A stretch of DNA of 64,000 nucleotides from contig NZ_JBGCCH010000022.1 in assembly GCF_041261205.1 (NCBI RefSeq), positions 62,001 through 126,000 of the forward strand. Reading direction: 5' to 3'. Source of the DNA: Catenulispora sp. MAP5-51 (GTDB lineage Bacteria; Actinomycetota; Actinomycetes; Streptomycetales; Catenulisporaceae). Below are positions 42,119 to 51,042 of the stretch, piece after piece. A program made the position numbers and the translations under genes. A model generated the notes under the pieces. That model did no database searches. It worked only from the letters and a program-made list of their open reading frames with translations, and was not told the origin of the DNA. Position 1 is the stretch's first letter; each line of letters opens with the position of its first letter.

Positions 42119-42841
42119 GTGGGCGGCGCACTGCTGGTGCTGTGGGACATCGACCAGACGCTGATCAAGACCACCGGCGTGGCCACCGAGGCGTACACCG
42201 AGGCGGTGCTGGAGACCATCGGCAGCCCGTGGCGCGGGGACATGACGTTCAACGGGCTGACCGAGCGCGCCATGGCCGTGCGGATCCTGCGCATGCACGA
42301 CGTCGAGCCCGACCCGGCGTTGCTCACGCTGTTCCTGGCGAACCTGGAACGCTCGCTGCTCGCCCGCGCCGAGGCCATCAGGGCCCGCGGCCATGCCCTG
42401 GCCGGTGCCCGCGCGGCGCTGGAGGCGCTGGCCGCCGCGCCGCAGGCCCGGCAGTCGGTGCTGACCGGGAACATCCGGACGGTCGCGGAGATGAAGCTGC
42501 AGGCCTTCGAGCTGCATTCCTGGATCGACTTCGCGATCGGCGCCTACGGCGACGACGAGGTCGAACGCAACGACCTGATCCCGCACGCCTGGCGCCGTGC
42601 CGAGTCCCGGTACGGACACAGGTACGGCCCGGCGCACACGGTCATCCTCGGCGATACCGTCCGCGACGTGGAGGCGGCGCTGGCGCACGGCGCCGCCGTG
42701 GTCGCCGTCGCCAGTGGGACCACGGCGGTCGCGGATCTGCGTGACGCCGGCGCGCAGGTGGTGATCGCCGACCTGGCCGACACCGGGGTTGTGCTGGCGG
42801 CGATCGAGCAGGCTACTGCGGTGGTGTCCCGCGGCCGGTGA
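42119..42841 (+). CDS. HAD-superfamily hydrolase, phosphoglycolate-phosphatase-like
   Basis: 240 residues from the GTG at 42119, with AGGGAG upstream. Motif I is WDIDQTLI, motif II lies in SVLTGNIRTVAEMKL, and motif III/IV is VILGDTVRDVEAALAHGA. A helical cap lies between residues 15 and 80. It dephosphorylates a small metabolite. The 12-bp repeat array R5 begins 2 bp after its stop. Confidence 0.88.
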   Translation: MGGALLVLWDIDQTLIKTTGVATEAYTEAVLETIGSPWRGDMTFNGLTERAMAVRILRMHDVEPDPALLTLFLANLERSLLARAEAIRARGHALAGARAALEALAAAPQARQSVLTGNIRTVAEMKLQAFELHSWIDFAIGAYGDDEVERNDLIPHAWRRAESRYGHRYGPAHTVILGDTVRDVEAALAHGAAVVAVASGTTAVADLRDAGAQVVIADLADTGVVLAAIEQATAVVSRGR

Positions 42842-42843
42842 CG

Positions 42844-42963
42844 CCGGAGGTAGAACCGGAGCTAACACGGGAGGTAGCACGGGAGCTGGCTCCGGAGCTC
42901 ACACGGGAGCTAGAACGGGAGGTGGCTCCGGAACTCACACGGGAGGTAGCACCGGAACCACCA
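42844..42963. repeat. 12-bp degenerate tandem repeat array R5 (ten units)
   Basis: Ten contiguous 12-mers; the type unit is CCGGAGCTAGAA or CCGGAGGTAGCA. It begins 2 bp after the HAD stop and ends 24 bp before the ATG of the DUF3224 gene. The frame of that gene is open through the whole array (repeating P/R-E-L/V-x peptides) from a GTG at 42838 that overlaps the HAD stop. Confidence 0.9.
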
Positions 42964-42987
42964 CCGGCGGCCGCTACGGTCGTCGTC

Positions 42988-43422
42988 ATGAGAACCGAGG
43001 GAACCTTCAGCGTGACGTCGTTCGCGCCGGCCGCCGTCGAGCCGTCGCTGGAGGTCGTCACGGCCACTGCGACGGGGGTGGCGACCATGGAGAAGGCGTT
43101 CGAGGGCGGGATCGCGGGGCGTTCGGCCACGCTGTTCACCTCGGCGTACGACCAGGAGCGGGGCGCGGGTACCTATCTGGCGCTGGAGTCGTTCGAGGGG
43201 ACGTTGGACGGGCGCGCCGGCACCTTCAACTTCGTGCACTCCGCGACAACGGCCGGGGCGGACCGGTCCGATGAGTACTTCCTGATCGTGCCCGGCAGCG
43301 GTACCGGTGAGCTGGCGGGCATCACCGGTACCGGCAGCATCGAGGTCGACGCGGACGGCACGCACCGCATCCGGTTCGACTACGCCATCAGCCCCGGGCA
43401 GGTCGGCGCCGTCGAAGGCTGA
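42988..43422 (+). CDS. DUF3224-type small beta-barrel protein
   Basis: 144 residues from the ATG at 42988 (MRTEGTFSVTSFAP). The pattern of beta strands with FEGGIAGRSATLFTSAYDQE, FEGTLDGRAGTFNFVHSAT and GTGELAGITGTGSIEVDADG is that of the allene-oxide-cyclase-like DUF3224 fold. Function unknown. The reading frame could extend 50 codons upstream through the R5 array if the GTG at 42838 is used. Confidence 0.85.
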   Translation: MRTEGTFSVTSFAPAAVEPSLEVVTATATGVATMEKAFEGGIAGRSATLFTSAYDQERGAGTYLALESFEGTLDGRAGTFNFVHSATTAGADRSDEYFLIVPGSGTGELAGITGTGSIEVDADGTHRIRFDYAISPGQVGAVEG

Positions 43423-43432
43423 TGAGCACCGC

Positions 43433-45256
43433 TCACAGCTGTTCCGGCGCGCTGATCCCCAGCAGCGCCAGCCCCAGCTTCAGCGTCTCCCCGGTCAGGC
43501 GCACCAGCGCGGCGCGGTTCTCCCGCACCGCGTCGGTCGGTGCCTTGACGACCGGGCAGTTCTCGTAGAAGTCCGAGAAGGTCTGCGCCAGCGCGTAGAG
43601 GTAGGACGCCAGCCGGTGCGGCTCGAAGTTCTCCGTGACCGTGGCCAGTGTCGCCCCGAGGTCGTCCAGGTGCAGGGCCAGCCTGCGCTCGGCCGGCTCC
43701 AGCTCCAGCTCCGGGTGCACCTGGGAGGCGGTGCCCTCGGGGAGCTTGCGCAGGATCGAGTGGATCCGGGCGTGCGCGTACTGCAGGTAGACGCTGGTAT
43801 TCCCGTGCAGGGAGACCATGCGGTCCAGGTCGAAGATGTAGTCCTTGGTTCGCGAGGTCGACAGGTCGGCGTACTTCACCGCGCCGATGCCGACGATCTT
43901 GGCCTCGGTGCGCGTGCCGTCGGCGTCCAGGTCCGGGTTCTTCTCCTCGACCGTGGCCACGGCGTGCTCGACGGCGCTGTCCAGCAGTTCGATCAGGCGG
44001 ATGGTCTTGCCGGCGCGGGTCTTGAACGGCTTGCCGTCGGTGCCCAGGACCGAACCGAACTGCACGTGCACCGCCTCGACGCCTTCGGGCAGGTAGCCGG
44101 CGCGGCGTGCGGTCTCGAACACCATGCGGAAGTGCAGCGCCTGGCGGCTGTCGACGACGTAGAGGATCTGGCCGGCCTTGAGGGTGTCGACGCGGTAGCG
44201 GATCGCGGCCAGGTCGGTGGCGGCGTAGCCGAAGCCGCCGTCGCTCTTGCGCACGATCAGCGGGACCGGCTCGCCGTCGGGGCCCTTGACGTCTTCGAAG
44301 AACACGCACAGCGCGCCCTCGCTCCACACCGCGACGCCCCGCTCCTCCAAGTCGGCGGCGACCTCGGCGAGGTAGGGGTTGTAGAAGCTCTCGCCGACCG
44401 CGTCGGCGTCGACCAGGCGCACGTCCAGGCGGGCGTAGACGTCCTCGAAATAGCGCTTGGACTCCGCGACCATCTCGCGCCAGACCGCCAGCGAGTCTGC
44501 GTCCCCGCCCTGCAGCGTCACCACGCGCTTGCGGGCCCGGTCGGCGAACTCGGCGTCGGACTCGAAGTGGGCGCGGGCGTCGCGGTACAGGGCGGTCAGC
44601 CAGGAGATGGCGACCTCGCCGGAGTGCTCGGCCTCGGCCGGGCGGGCCTCGGGGTGCTCGACCAGGTATTGGATGAGCATGCCGAACTGGGTGCCCCAGT
44701 CGCCGAGGTGGTTCTGGCGCACCACGGTGCGGCCGTCGAACTCCAGCAGCCGGACCAGCGCGTCGCCGATGACGGTCGAGCGCAGGTGGCCGACGTGCAT
44801 CTCCTTGGCGATGTTCGGCTGGGAGTAGTCGATGACGGTGGTCTGGCCGACCGCGGTGGGCGCAACGCCCAGGCGCGGGTCGCCGAGGCGCTCGGCGGCC
44901 TGGCCGGCCAGGGCGGCGTCGGTGAGGGTGAGGTTGAGGAAGCCGGGGCCGGCCACCTCGACGGCGGCGATCACGCCGGAGGTGGCGACGGGCTCGGAGC
45001 CGGCGGCGCTTGTCGCGCTGGCCGCACTGGACGCGCCCTCGGCGCCGGCCGGGGCCAGTGCAGCGGCGACCTTCGTGGCCAGCTCGCGCGGGTTGCCCTT
45101 CACCGCCTTGGCCAGCGGCAGCACGCCGTTGGCCTGGAAGTCGGCGTGGTCGGAGGGGCGGATCAGCGGGTCGGCGTCGCGCGCCGCGTCCCCGAGCACC
45201 GCGGTCAGCGCGGCGCGGACGTCGTCCGCCAGGATCTCCGACAGTGCCTTGGCCAT
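43433..45256 (-). CDS. argS: Arginyl-tRNA synthetase
   Basis: 607 residues from the ATG at 45256, with GAGGAAA upstream. The class I signature is [20 protein letters not shown] (HVGH for HIGH), with the ArgRS-specific N-terminal Add1 domain and a DALR C-terminal anticodon-binding domain ([18 protein letters not shown]). The KMSKS region is the usual degenerate ArgRS form (TRAGKTIRL). It charges tRNA(Arg) in the cytoplasm. A short Ala/Ser/Gly insert (about 72-92) is lineage-specific. The frame continues to 45349, but without a ribosome site. Confidence 0.95.
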   Translation of the reverse strand: MAKALSEILADDVRAALTAVLGDAARDADPLIRPSDHADFQANGVLPLAKAVKGNPRELATKVAAALAPAGAEGASSAASATSAAGSEPVATSGVIAAVEVAGPGFLNLTLTDAALAGQAAERLGDPRLGVAPTAVGQTTVIDYSQPNIAKEMHVGHLRSTVIGDALVRLLEFDGRTVVRQNHLGDWGTQFGMLIQYLVEHPEARPAEAEHSGEVAISWLTALYRDARAHFESDAEFADRARKRVVTLQGGDADSLAVWREMVAESKRYFEDVYARLDVRLVDADAVGESFYNPYLAEVAADLEERGVAVWSEGALCVFFEDVKGPDGEPVPLIVRKSDGGFGYAATDLAAIRYRVDTLKAGQILYVVDSRQALHFRMVFETARRAGYLPEGVEAVHVQFGSVLGTDGKPFKTRAGKTIRLIELLDSAVEHAVATVEEKNPDLDADGTRTEAKIVGIGAVKYADLSTSRTKDYIFDLDRMVSLHGNTSVYLQYAHARIHSILRKLPEGTASQVHPELELEPAERRLALHLDDLGATLATVTENFEPHRLASYLYALAQTFSDFYENCPVVKAPTDAVRENRAALVRLTGETLKLGLALLGISAPEQL

Positions 45257-45431
45257 GGGTTTCCTCGCTGCTCGGACCGGTTCTCCGGCCGTTTTGGTGG
45301 GGTCTGTCAAGCCTAGCGCCCGGGCCGAATCGATTAATAACTCAGACACGAGCGTTTAACTTAGTGAGGGGCGGCGGGTCATCGTGGAAGTCGAACAGCA
45401 TTGTTTGATTTCCACGACGGAGGGGATTCCG

Positions 45432-46901
45432 ATGGACGACAGCCCCGGCCACGGCGAAAGCCGCGACCACTCCCGATGGGCCGCCCTGGCCCTGCTGTGC
45501 CTGGCCCAGTTCATGCTGATCGTCGACATCACGGGGGTGAACCTGGCCCTGCCCACGATGGCCCACGACCTTTCCCTCAGCCGCCAGGCGCTGACCTGGG
45601 TGCCTGCGGCCTACACGCTGTGCTTCGGCGGTCTGCTGCTGCTTGGCGGCCGGCTCGCCGACGGCCTGGGACGCCGGCGCGCGTTCCTGCTCGGCCTGGC
45701 CGCGTTCACCGCCGCCTCGTTGATGTCCGGGCTCGCGCACTCCTCCGGGGAGCTGATCGCCGGGCGCGCCGCGCAGGGTGTCGCCGCCGCGCTGCTGTCT
45801 CCGGCGGCGCTGTCGATCGTCACTACGACGTTCCACGGTCCGGAGCGCACCAAGGCGCTCGGCGTCTGGGGCGCGATCGGCGGGGCCGGCGCGGCGGTCG
45901 GGGTGCTGGTCGGGGGCGCGCTGACCTCGGGGCCGGGGTGGCGCTGGGTGTTCTTCGTGAACCTGCCGATCGGCCTGGCGGTGCTGGTGCTGCTCCCCCG
46001 GCTGGTGCCAGCCTCGGCGCCGGCGCGGTCGCTGCGCGGGCTGGACGTGCCCGGCGCGCTGGCCGCGACGGCCACCGCCGCGTTGCTGATATACGGCCTG
46101 ATCCACGCCGGCGGTTCGGGCTGGGGCACCGCGGCCACGCTGCTGCCGTTGGCTGGTGCGGTGCTGGCGGCTGTCGTACTGGTTCTGGTGGAACGTTCGG
46201 CGGCGCATCCGTTGCTACGACGGGAGCTCATACGAGACCGCGCGGTGGTTGCCGGGGCCGGGGTGATGTTCGCGGCGACGATTTTGTTGATCACCGGGTT
46301 CTTCCTCCTGTCGTGGTACCTCCAGCACCGCGCGGGCTACTCGGCGCTCAAAACCGGCGTGGTCTACCTGCCGGTGGCGGTGGCGACGGGCCTGGGCGCG
46401 CATCTGGCCTCGCACGGCGTCGGGCACCTCGGCTTCCGGCGGACCGCCGTCTCCGGCTTCGTCGTGGCCGCCGCCGGCGCGCTGCTGCTGACCCGGCTCC
46501 CGGCCAGCGGGAACGCGGCGCTGGCGGTGCTGCCCGGGTTCATGCTGCTCAGCGTGGGCGTCGGCATGGCGCTGGTGACGGCCACGACCGCCGCGCTGCA
46601 CCAGGCCGACCACAGTGAGGCCGGATTGATCTCGGGCCTGGTCAACACCGGGCACGAACTCGGGTCGGCGCTCGGTGTGGCGCTGGCCTCGGTTCTGGCC
46701 GGCGGGAGCCTGGGGGCTACGACGGCGGCGACCGCGACGGCGTCGGCATCGGCATCAACGGCTGCGGCGACCGGCGTCGGCGGGTTCCACACCGCGTTCG
46801 CGGCCGCCGCCGGCATCGCGGCGGTGGCGGCGCTCGCGGCGCTGCGGGCGCTGCCGGCGGGGCGTCCGGATCCGTCGGCGCGGCCGGTGTTCGGGCACTG
46901 A
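45432..46901 (+). CDS. MFS drug exporter, DHA2 (EmrB/QacA) type
   Basis: 489 residues from the ATG at 45432, with GGAGGGG upstream. LLCLAQFMLIVDITGVNLAL is the group signature, GGRLADGLGRRRAFLLG is motif A and VLVGGALTSGPGWRWVFFVNLPIG is motif C. A TetR gene follows 56 bp downstream in the same direction. The 175 bp upstream to argS are AT-richer (TTAATAACTCAG) and should carry its promoter. Confidence 0.92.
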   Translation: MDDSPGHGESRDHSRWAALALLCLAQFMLIVDITGVNLALPTMAHDLSLSRQALTWVPAAYTLCFGGLLLLGGRLADGLGRRRAFLLGLAAFTAASLMSGLAHSSGELIAGRAAQGVAAALLSPAALSIVTTTFHGPERTKALGVWGAIGGAGAAVGVLVGGALTSGPGWRWVFFVNLPIGLAVLVLLPRLVPASAPARSLRGLDVPGALAATATAALLIYGLIHAGGSGWGTAATLLPLAGAVLAAVVLVLVERSAAHPLLRRELIRDRAVVAGAGVMFAATILLITGFFLLSWYLQHRAGYSALKTGVVYLPVAVATGLGAHLASHGVGHLGFRRTAVSGFVVAAAGALLLTRLPASGNAALAVLPGFMLLSVGVGMALVTATTAALHQADHSEAGLISGLVNTGHELGSALGVALASVLAGGSLGATTAATATASASASTAAATGVGGFHTAFAAAAGIAAVAALAALRALPAGRPDPSARPVFGH

Positions 46902-46957
46902 GGCGGCACGCGCCCGTCCCGACATAGCCGCCCCACCGCACCCCATACGCTGTGACC

Positions 46958-47545
46958 ATGGCCGACAAGACCGACAAGCCCAAGCGCGCCGACGCCGAGC
47001 GGACCATCACCGCCGTCCTCGACGCGGCCCTGCGGTGCTTCGCCGTCGGCCCCGACGCGACGGTCACCGAGATCGCCAAGGCGGCGGGCGTCGGCCGGGT
47101 CACGGTGTACGGGCACTTCGACTCCCTGGAGTCGATCGTCGACGCGCTGCTGGTCCGCTCCCTGTCCGAGGCCGACGAGACGTTCGCGGCCCTGGACCTG
47201 GAATCGGGCACCGCCGCCGAGGCCGTCGACCGGCTCCTGCACGCACCCTGGCTCCTGGGCCGCTACCAGGGCCTGCTGGCCGCCGCCACCCGGCACCTGG
47301 GCCCGGAGAAGGTACGGCAGCTGCACGAGAAAGTCTTCGCCCGCATCGAGGCGGTGATCGTGCGAGGCCGCGAATCCGGCGAGTTCCGCACCGACCTGCC
47401 GCTGCCGTGGACGATGGCGTCGGCGTACGCGCTCGCGCACGCCGCCGCCGGCGAGGCCGACGCCGGGCGGCTGGGACGGGAAGAAGCCGCGGATCTGCTG
47501 AGCACGACGGTGCTCTGGCTGCTGCGGGGGCCGGGCGGGAACTAG
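46958..47545 (+). CDS. TetR-family transcriptional regulator
   Basis: 195 residues from the ATG at 46958. The helix-turn-helix is TITAVLDAALRCFAVGPDAT then VTEIAKAAGVGRVTVYGHFD, followed by an all-helical ligand domain. It is placed to regulate the MFS exporter before it. The 187 bp to the next gene hold a doubled GGCTACATCGGGA at 47718-47743 and no gene. Confidence 0.9.
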   Translation: MADKTDKPKRADAERTITAVLDAALRCFAVGPDATVTEIAKAAGVGRVTVYGHFDSLESIVDALLVRSLSEADETFAALDLESGTAAEAVDRLLHAPWLLGRYQGLLAAATRHLGPEKVRQLHEKVFARIEAVIVRGRESGEFRTDLPLPWTMASAYALAHAAAGEADAGRLGREEAADLLSTTVLWLLRGPGGN

Positions 47546-47732
47546 ACGTGCCGCACCTTGTCGCAGGCCCCTGGAACGGAACCGGGCCACGTCCCCCCGG
47601 ACCTGCGAAGCAAATCAGGGCGCTGGACGCCGATGGGCAGCCGGTGATGCATCCGAGGCATCCGAGAGGTCCGGTCCATCAACTTGGCGAACCTGCACGA
47701 GTGAAGGCTATCTCGCGGCTACATCGGGACGG

Positions 47733-49037
47733 CTACATCGGGAACTGCGGAAGCGATGCCCGCGTGAACACTTCGATCTCCTCTTGGAGGTCCCGCGCAC
47801 GCTGGTCCGTGGCGAACTGGTTGAGCGACCGGTGTACCAGGCCGACCGTCGAGACGATGTCCGCGACCCGCTGTTCCGGTGCCAGCTGGAAGACCGGGCG
47901 CAGCGGTTCGGCGGCACCGTCGAGTTCGCCCAGGGACAGTCGCGCCAAAGCCAGGCTGACCTGGGAGTCGGCCAGGCAGTTGTAGTCCCAGTCCGCGTCG
48001 TTCTCGTCCCCATAGGCATCGACCGCCAGGCTCGCGGTGTCTCGTGCGGCTTCCGCGAGGTCGGGCAGCGTCGCCATGGCCCGCGCGGAGTAGTACAGAT
48101 GCTTGGGCCGGCCGAACGTGCAGGGGCCGCCGAATTCGTCCAGGTCGCTCGGCGTCGTGCTCTCATACACGTCGTCGGCCGTGCGGATCAGGGAGCGGAC
48201 TTGTTCGGTGTTGCCCAGCGCCGCCCAGGCTCGGGCCTGGCTCGCGTGGAGCCAGGAGACGGTTGATCCGATGCCGTCCTGCGCGAAGGCGGCTCCGGAC
48301 TGCGCATAGCTCAGGGATTGGCGCGGCCGTCCCGCCCAGAAGGAGAGGTATGACTGAATGCCTCTGATCCAGGCACGCAGTCCGTTGTGGTCGGCGTACT
48401 CGGCCCAGACGAAACCGCTGCGGGAGTGGTCCATCGCGATCGTCGGCTTGCCGAGATCGTTGCCGACGTGGGCGAGTATCCCCGAGACCACCGCGGCCAG
48501 GAAGTACAGCTGTCTGGCATTGGACGGCTTCTGCCGCAGCTCCAGGGACGCCAGGATGGTGTCCTGAACGCCGACGAGCCGGCCGAGGATCATCGGGACC
48601 GGGGTGCGCTGGAACACCGCGGCCAGCTCGCGCACCTCGTCTTCGAGCCGGTCGATGACCTCGGGGCTGGTGACCAGCTGCTTGGTGAGGCTGAAGTCCC
48701 GCGATCGCTCCGCTGCCATGGTCAGCAACTCCACATCGGATTGGGGGGCTGTCACCGCGGCCGACGCGGCATCGTCCTCGGGGTTCCATGGTTGCAGGAG
48801 TTCGCCGACCGGCCTGCCGAACATCGCCTGAAGGATGCGACGAGTCGCCGGCGTCGTGCCGAGCCGCTCCCCCGACGCCAGACGCCGCAAATGCCGGGCC
48901 GTGATGGACACGCCCCGCTCATCGAGCTGCCGCGCCTTCCTTTCGAAATCGGCGGCGATCTCTTCATAGGTCCGGTCTTGTGCGCGAAGCAGATGCTCCA
49001 GGACTGTACGGGGATCTTGCGAGTCGCGCCCGGCCAT
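47733..49037 (-). CDS. XRE-type helix-turn-helix regulator with TPR-like C-terminus
   Basis: 434 residues from the ATG at 49037, which has GGAGG 6 bp upstream. The N-terminus (LEHLLRAQDRTYEEIAADFE, ISITARHLRRLASGERLGTT, PATRRILQAMFGRPVGELLQ) is an XRE-like DNA-binding unit, and the remaining 330 residues are TPR-like helical repeats ending in SLGELDGAAEPLRPVFQLAP. Regulators with this layout often sit beside actinomycete biosynthetic loci. It is 1.3 kb from the hydrazine-type operon and divergent from the membrane gene at 49230. Confidence 0.85.
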   Translation of the reverse strand: MAGRDSQDPRTVLEHLLRAQDRTYEEIAADFERKARQLDERGVSITARHLRRLASGERLGTTPATRRILQAMFGRPVGELLQPWNPEDDAASAAVTAPQSDVELLTMAAERSRDFSLTKQLVTSPEVIDRLEDEVRELAAVFQRTPVPMILGRLVGVQDTILASLELRQKPSNARQLYFLAAVVSGILAHVGNDLGKPTIAMDHSRSGFVWAEYADHNGLRAWIRGIQSYLSFWAGRPRQSLSYAQSGAAFAQDGIGSTVSWLHASQARAWAALGNTEQVRSLIRTADDVYESTTPSDLDEFGGPCTFGRPKHLYYSARAMATLPDLAEAARDTASLAVDAYGDENDADWDYNCLADSQVSLALARLSLGELDGAAEPLRPVFQLAPEQRVADIVSTVGLVHRSLNQFATDQRARDLQEEIEVFTRASLPQFPM

Positions 49038-49229
49038 GGCGACCTCCATCCGTCCATCAAAGGCTACTCCGACAATTGCCGCAAGGCGACGTTCCACCGC
49101 ATGGTCCTGTTGTGGTCCACAAAAGTCCTGCTCAGGTCCATTCCCGTCCCTGGATGGGTCACGCCGCTCATTACCACCATCGAGGTGGGTGCTTCCACCA
49201 GGAGGCACCGACACCGATAGGGGTGGAAT

Positions 49230-49769
49230 ATGAGCCACCATGACAAAGAACGAGGATACAATTCGCCTGCCCCGGAACGGGATATGGCGATCTTCGTTGC
49301 CGTCACGAAGGCCGTGGCTTCGGTGGTCCTGACGTTGGGCGCGATCATCGTCGGTCCCGTCTTCAGCGCGAACTGGAACATCGCGATGCGGTTCGGAACG
49401 ATCGCGATCCAGCTCGCCGCCGGCATTTGGCGCGCGGGCGCCGGCGACCCGGACAGCCGCCGGGAAAGGCCCCGGAGGCACGATTCCCGGCCAACCGAGG
49501 AAATGCCCTGCGAATCCCCGAATGATCAGACGCAGACCGAAGGGGATTCCCGGGTCACCGATTCCGGATGCCGCGGGCAGCTGCTGATCTCGGCGGCAAG
49601 CACGCTTCGGGCAGCCATCGCCGGCAAGGGACGGGCAGCGATGGCGAGCGCCTCCGCGGCAATGGATCACGGGCGGAGTATTCGGCGCCGGCACCGGCTC
49701 CGAGGCCGAACGCCTGCCGCACCGAAGCAGTTCACCTGGCCCGGAGCCAGGCACGGCAACCGCACGTGA
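49230..49769 (+). CDS. Hypothetical membrane protein
   Basis: 179 residues from the ATG at 49230. Two hydrophobic segments (AIFVAVTKAVASVVLTLGAI and WNIAMRFGTIAIQLAAGIW, about 20-62) precede a long basic, disordered tail. No family is recognised, and the tail codon use is less regular than in its neighbours, so the real end may be earlier. A strong terminator follows at 49801. Confidence 0.5.
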   Translation: MSHHDKERGYNSPAPERDMAIFVAVTKAVASVVLTLGAIIVGPVFSANWNIAMRFGTIAIQLAAGIWRAGAGDPDSRRERPRRHDSRPTEEMPCESPNDQTQTEGDSRVTDSGCRGQLLISAASTLRAAIAGKGRAAMASASAAMDHGRSIRRRHRLRGRTPAAPKQFTWPGARHGNRT

Positions 49770-49800
49770 TCAAGCGCAAGACTCCGTCGCTCCTTTGAAC

Positions 49801-49836
49801 AGGTCTGATCTGACGCGTCGGCGTCGGATCAGACCT
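49801..49836. terminator. 16-bp hairpin terminator
   Basis: AGGTCTGATC-TGACGC-GTCG-GCGTCG-GATCAGACCT forms an almost perfect 16-bp stem with a 4-nt loop, followed by TTCTT on the plus strand. It ends transcription of the gene at 49230 and isolates the operon that starts at 50384. Confidence 0.85.
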
Positions 49837-50383
49837 TCTTCACGCGTCGGAAAAACTCCGAGCCGACCCGGCATGGCGCCACGGCCGCCCCGACTGGCGC
49901 AGACGGGCCAACAGACACCCTGACGGCAACGCCTGATCAGTATGCCGGAAAAGACCTGGGCGAGAACTTCATGCCAGTAGTTCGGACAACGCATGTTTGA
50001 CCCCTTGGATGCCCAACAATGAATTAAGCACCCTGCGCCACAAGTCGTTTAGAATGATATTCATTCATCCTGTGTACGAATGCCGAAGATCTCACCTGCA
50101 CCGACGCGCCATGACGAGGCCGCGGCGCCAGATGGAGTGGCGCGAGGATGTCGCAGGGCTTCGCAAGTCAGCGGGCGAAATCAGCATCACCACAGGACCT
50201 ACCCGCCCCTTCAGCAACAGCCGTTCGACGGGACGGAGCAGTCCACAAGATTCGCCGCTCGGCATCCGAGACAGATGCGCGATTCACCATCGAGGCAGCG
50301 CAAATCGCTGGTACCTTTCCACGAACGCCTTTTACACAGCAGCTTGACATCAGGCAATGATCATACTTTCGTGGAGTTGTTAC
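49837..50383. other. Intergenic region, 547 bp, upstream of the biosynthetic operon
   Basis: Less GC-rich than its surroundings. It carries TTGACC (about 49995) with a weak TGAATT 17 bp later, and a Fur-like palindrome at 50052-50066. Open frames here have atypical composition and no convincing ribosome site, so I call no gene. Confidence 0.6.
50052..50066. promoter_or_regulatory. Fur/Zur-like palindrome
   Basis: GAATGATATTCATTC is a perfect 6-3-6 palindrome (GAATGA-TAT-TCATTC) that resembles the AATGAT...ATCATT core of Fur-family boxes. It lies 317 bp before the first gene of the operon. Metal control of the operon is a hypothesis only. Confidence 0.45.
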
Positions 50384-50758
50384 ATGACTAGCGCCCCTGA
50401 GACTTTCGTCGCGGCCCCCATCAAGCCGACGATCTCCTACGAAGACCTCGCGAAGGTCGACGTCCGGGTCGGAGCGATCGAACATGTCGAGGACATGCCC
50501 AAGTCCGACAAGCTGGTGCGGCTGACCGTCAACTTCGGCGATCACAAACGGACCATCATCGTCGGGCTGAAGCAGGAGCGGGAGAATCCAGCCGAGGTCG
50601 TCGGGAAGCAGGCGCTGTTCGTCGTCAACCTCGAGCCACGCAAGATGATGGGCGAGATGTCCGAGGGGATGATGTTCGACATCGGCTACCCGGACAAGGT
50701 CACACCGGCGCTGGCGCTGCCGGAACGCGCCGTGCCGAACGGCACGCGCGCCGGCTGA
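50384..50758 (+). CDS. tRNA-binding-domain protein (Trbp111/CsaA/MetRS C-terminal type)
   Basis: 124 residues from the ATG at 50384, with GGAG upstream. The OB-fold pattern is clear: KVDVRVGAIEHVEDMPKSDK, LTVNFGDHKRTIIVGLKQER, VVNLEPRKMMGEMSEGMMF. This is the stand-alone form of the C-terminal tRNA-binding domain of methionyl-tRNA synthetase. It precedes a gene with a MetRS-like domain that lacks this module, so it may act with it, although hydrazine synthetases are not known to need tRNA. Confidence 0.88.
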   Translation: MTSAPETFVAAPIKPTISYEDLAKVDVRVGAIEHVEDMPKSDKLVRLTVNFGDHKRTIIVGLKQERENPAEVVGKQALFVVNLEPRKMMGEMSEGMMFDIGYPDKVTPALALPERAVPNGTRAG

Positions 50759-50826
50759 GGCAACCATGGGCGCTCGATGGCTGCCACAGCGGTCGAGCGA
50801 TCGGTCCCGGACAACAGACTGAGCGG

Positions 50827-50860
50827 CACGTCCTCCCAGCGATTCCGCTTGGAGGACGTG
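50827..50860. terminator. 10-bp hairpin
   Basis: CACGTCCTCC (50827-50836) pairs with GGAGGACGTG (50851-50860). It lies 68 bp after the tRNA-binding-protein gene and suggests that this gene can end as a separate transcript. Confidence 0.65.
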
Positions 50861-50882
50861 GCCGTGATCGACTTATCACCCG

Positions 50883-50903
50883 ATGTCTCACCCTTTGAGA
50901 CAT
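50883..50903. repeat. Palindromic hairpin of IS-end appearance
   Basis: ATGTCTCA-ccctt-TGAGACAT followed by TTTCACC recalls the TGTCTCA...TGAGACA ends of several actinomycete insertion sequences. No transposase remains, so it could be a relic or a simple terminator. Confidence 0.4.
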
Positions 50904-51042
50904 TTCACCCCTCCCGCTAGACCTGGGGTGCCCCTTGCACTAGACCGGCAGTAGCGGGGCCCCGACTTTGAGTAGCGCACGAGCGTCTGCCAGAGCCATC
51001 GGCCCACGGTCGACAGTCATCGACGAAGGCTCCTGATGCTCA

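Noticed and set aside
49997-50347. A 116-codon plus-strand ORF before the biosynthetic operon
   Set aside because: Atypical composition, no ribosome-binding site and no recognisable motif; it overlaps the Fur-like palindrome.
50344-50372. TTGACA at 50344 as a -35 element for the tRNA-binding-protein gene
   Set aside because: No -10 match at 16-18 bp, and transcription would start almost at the ATG.
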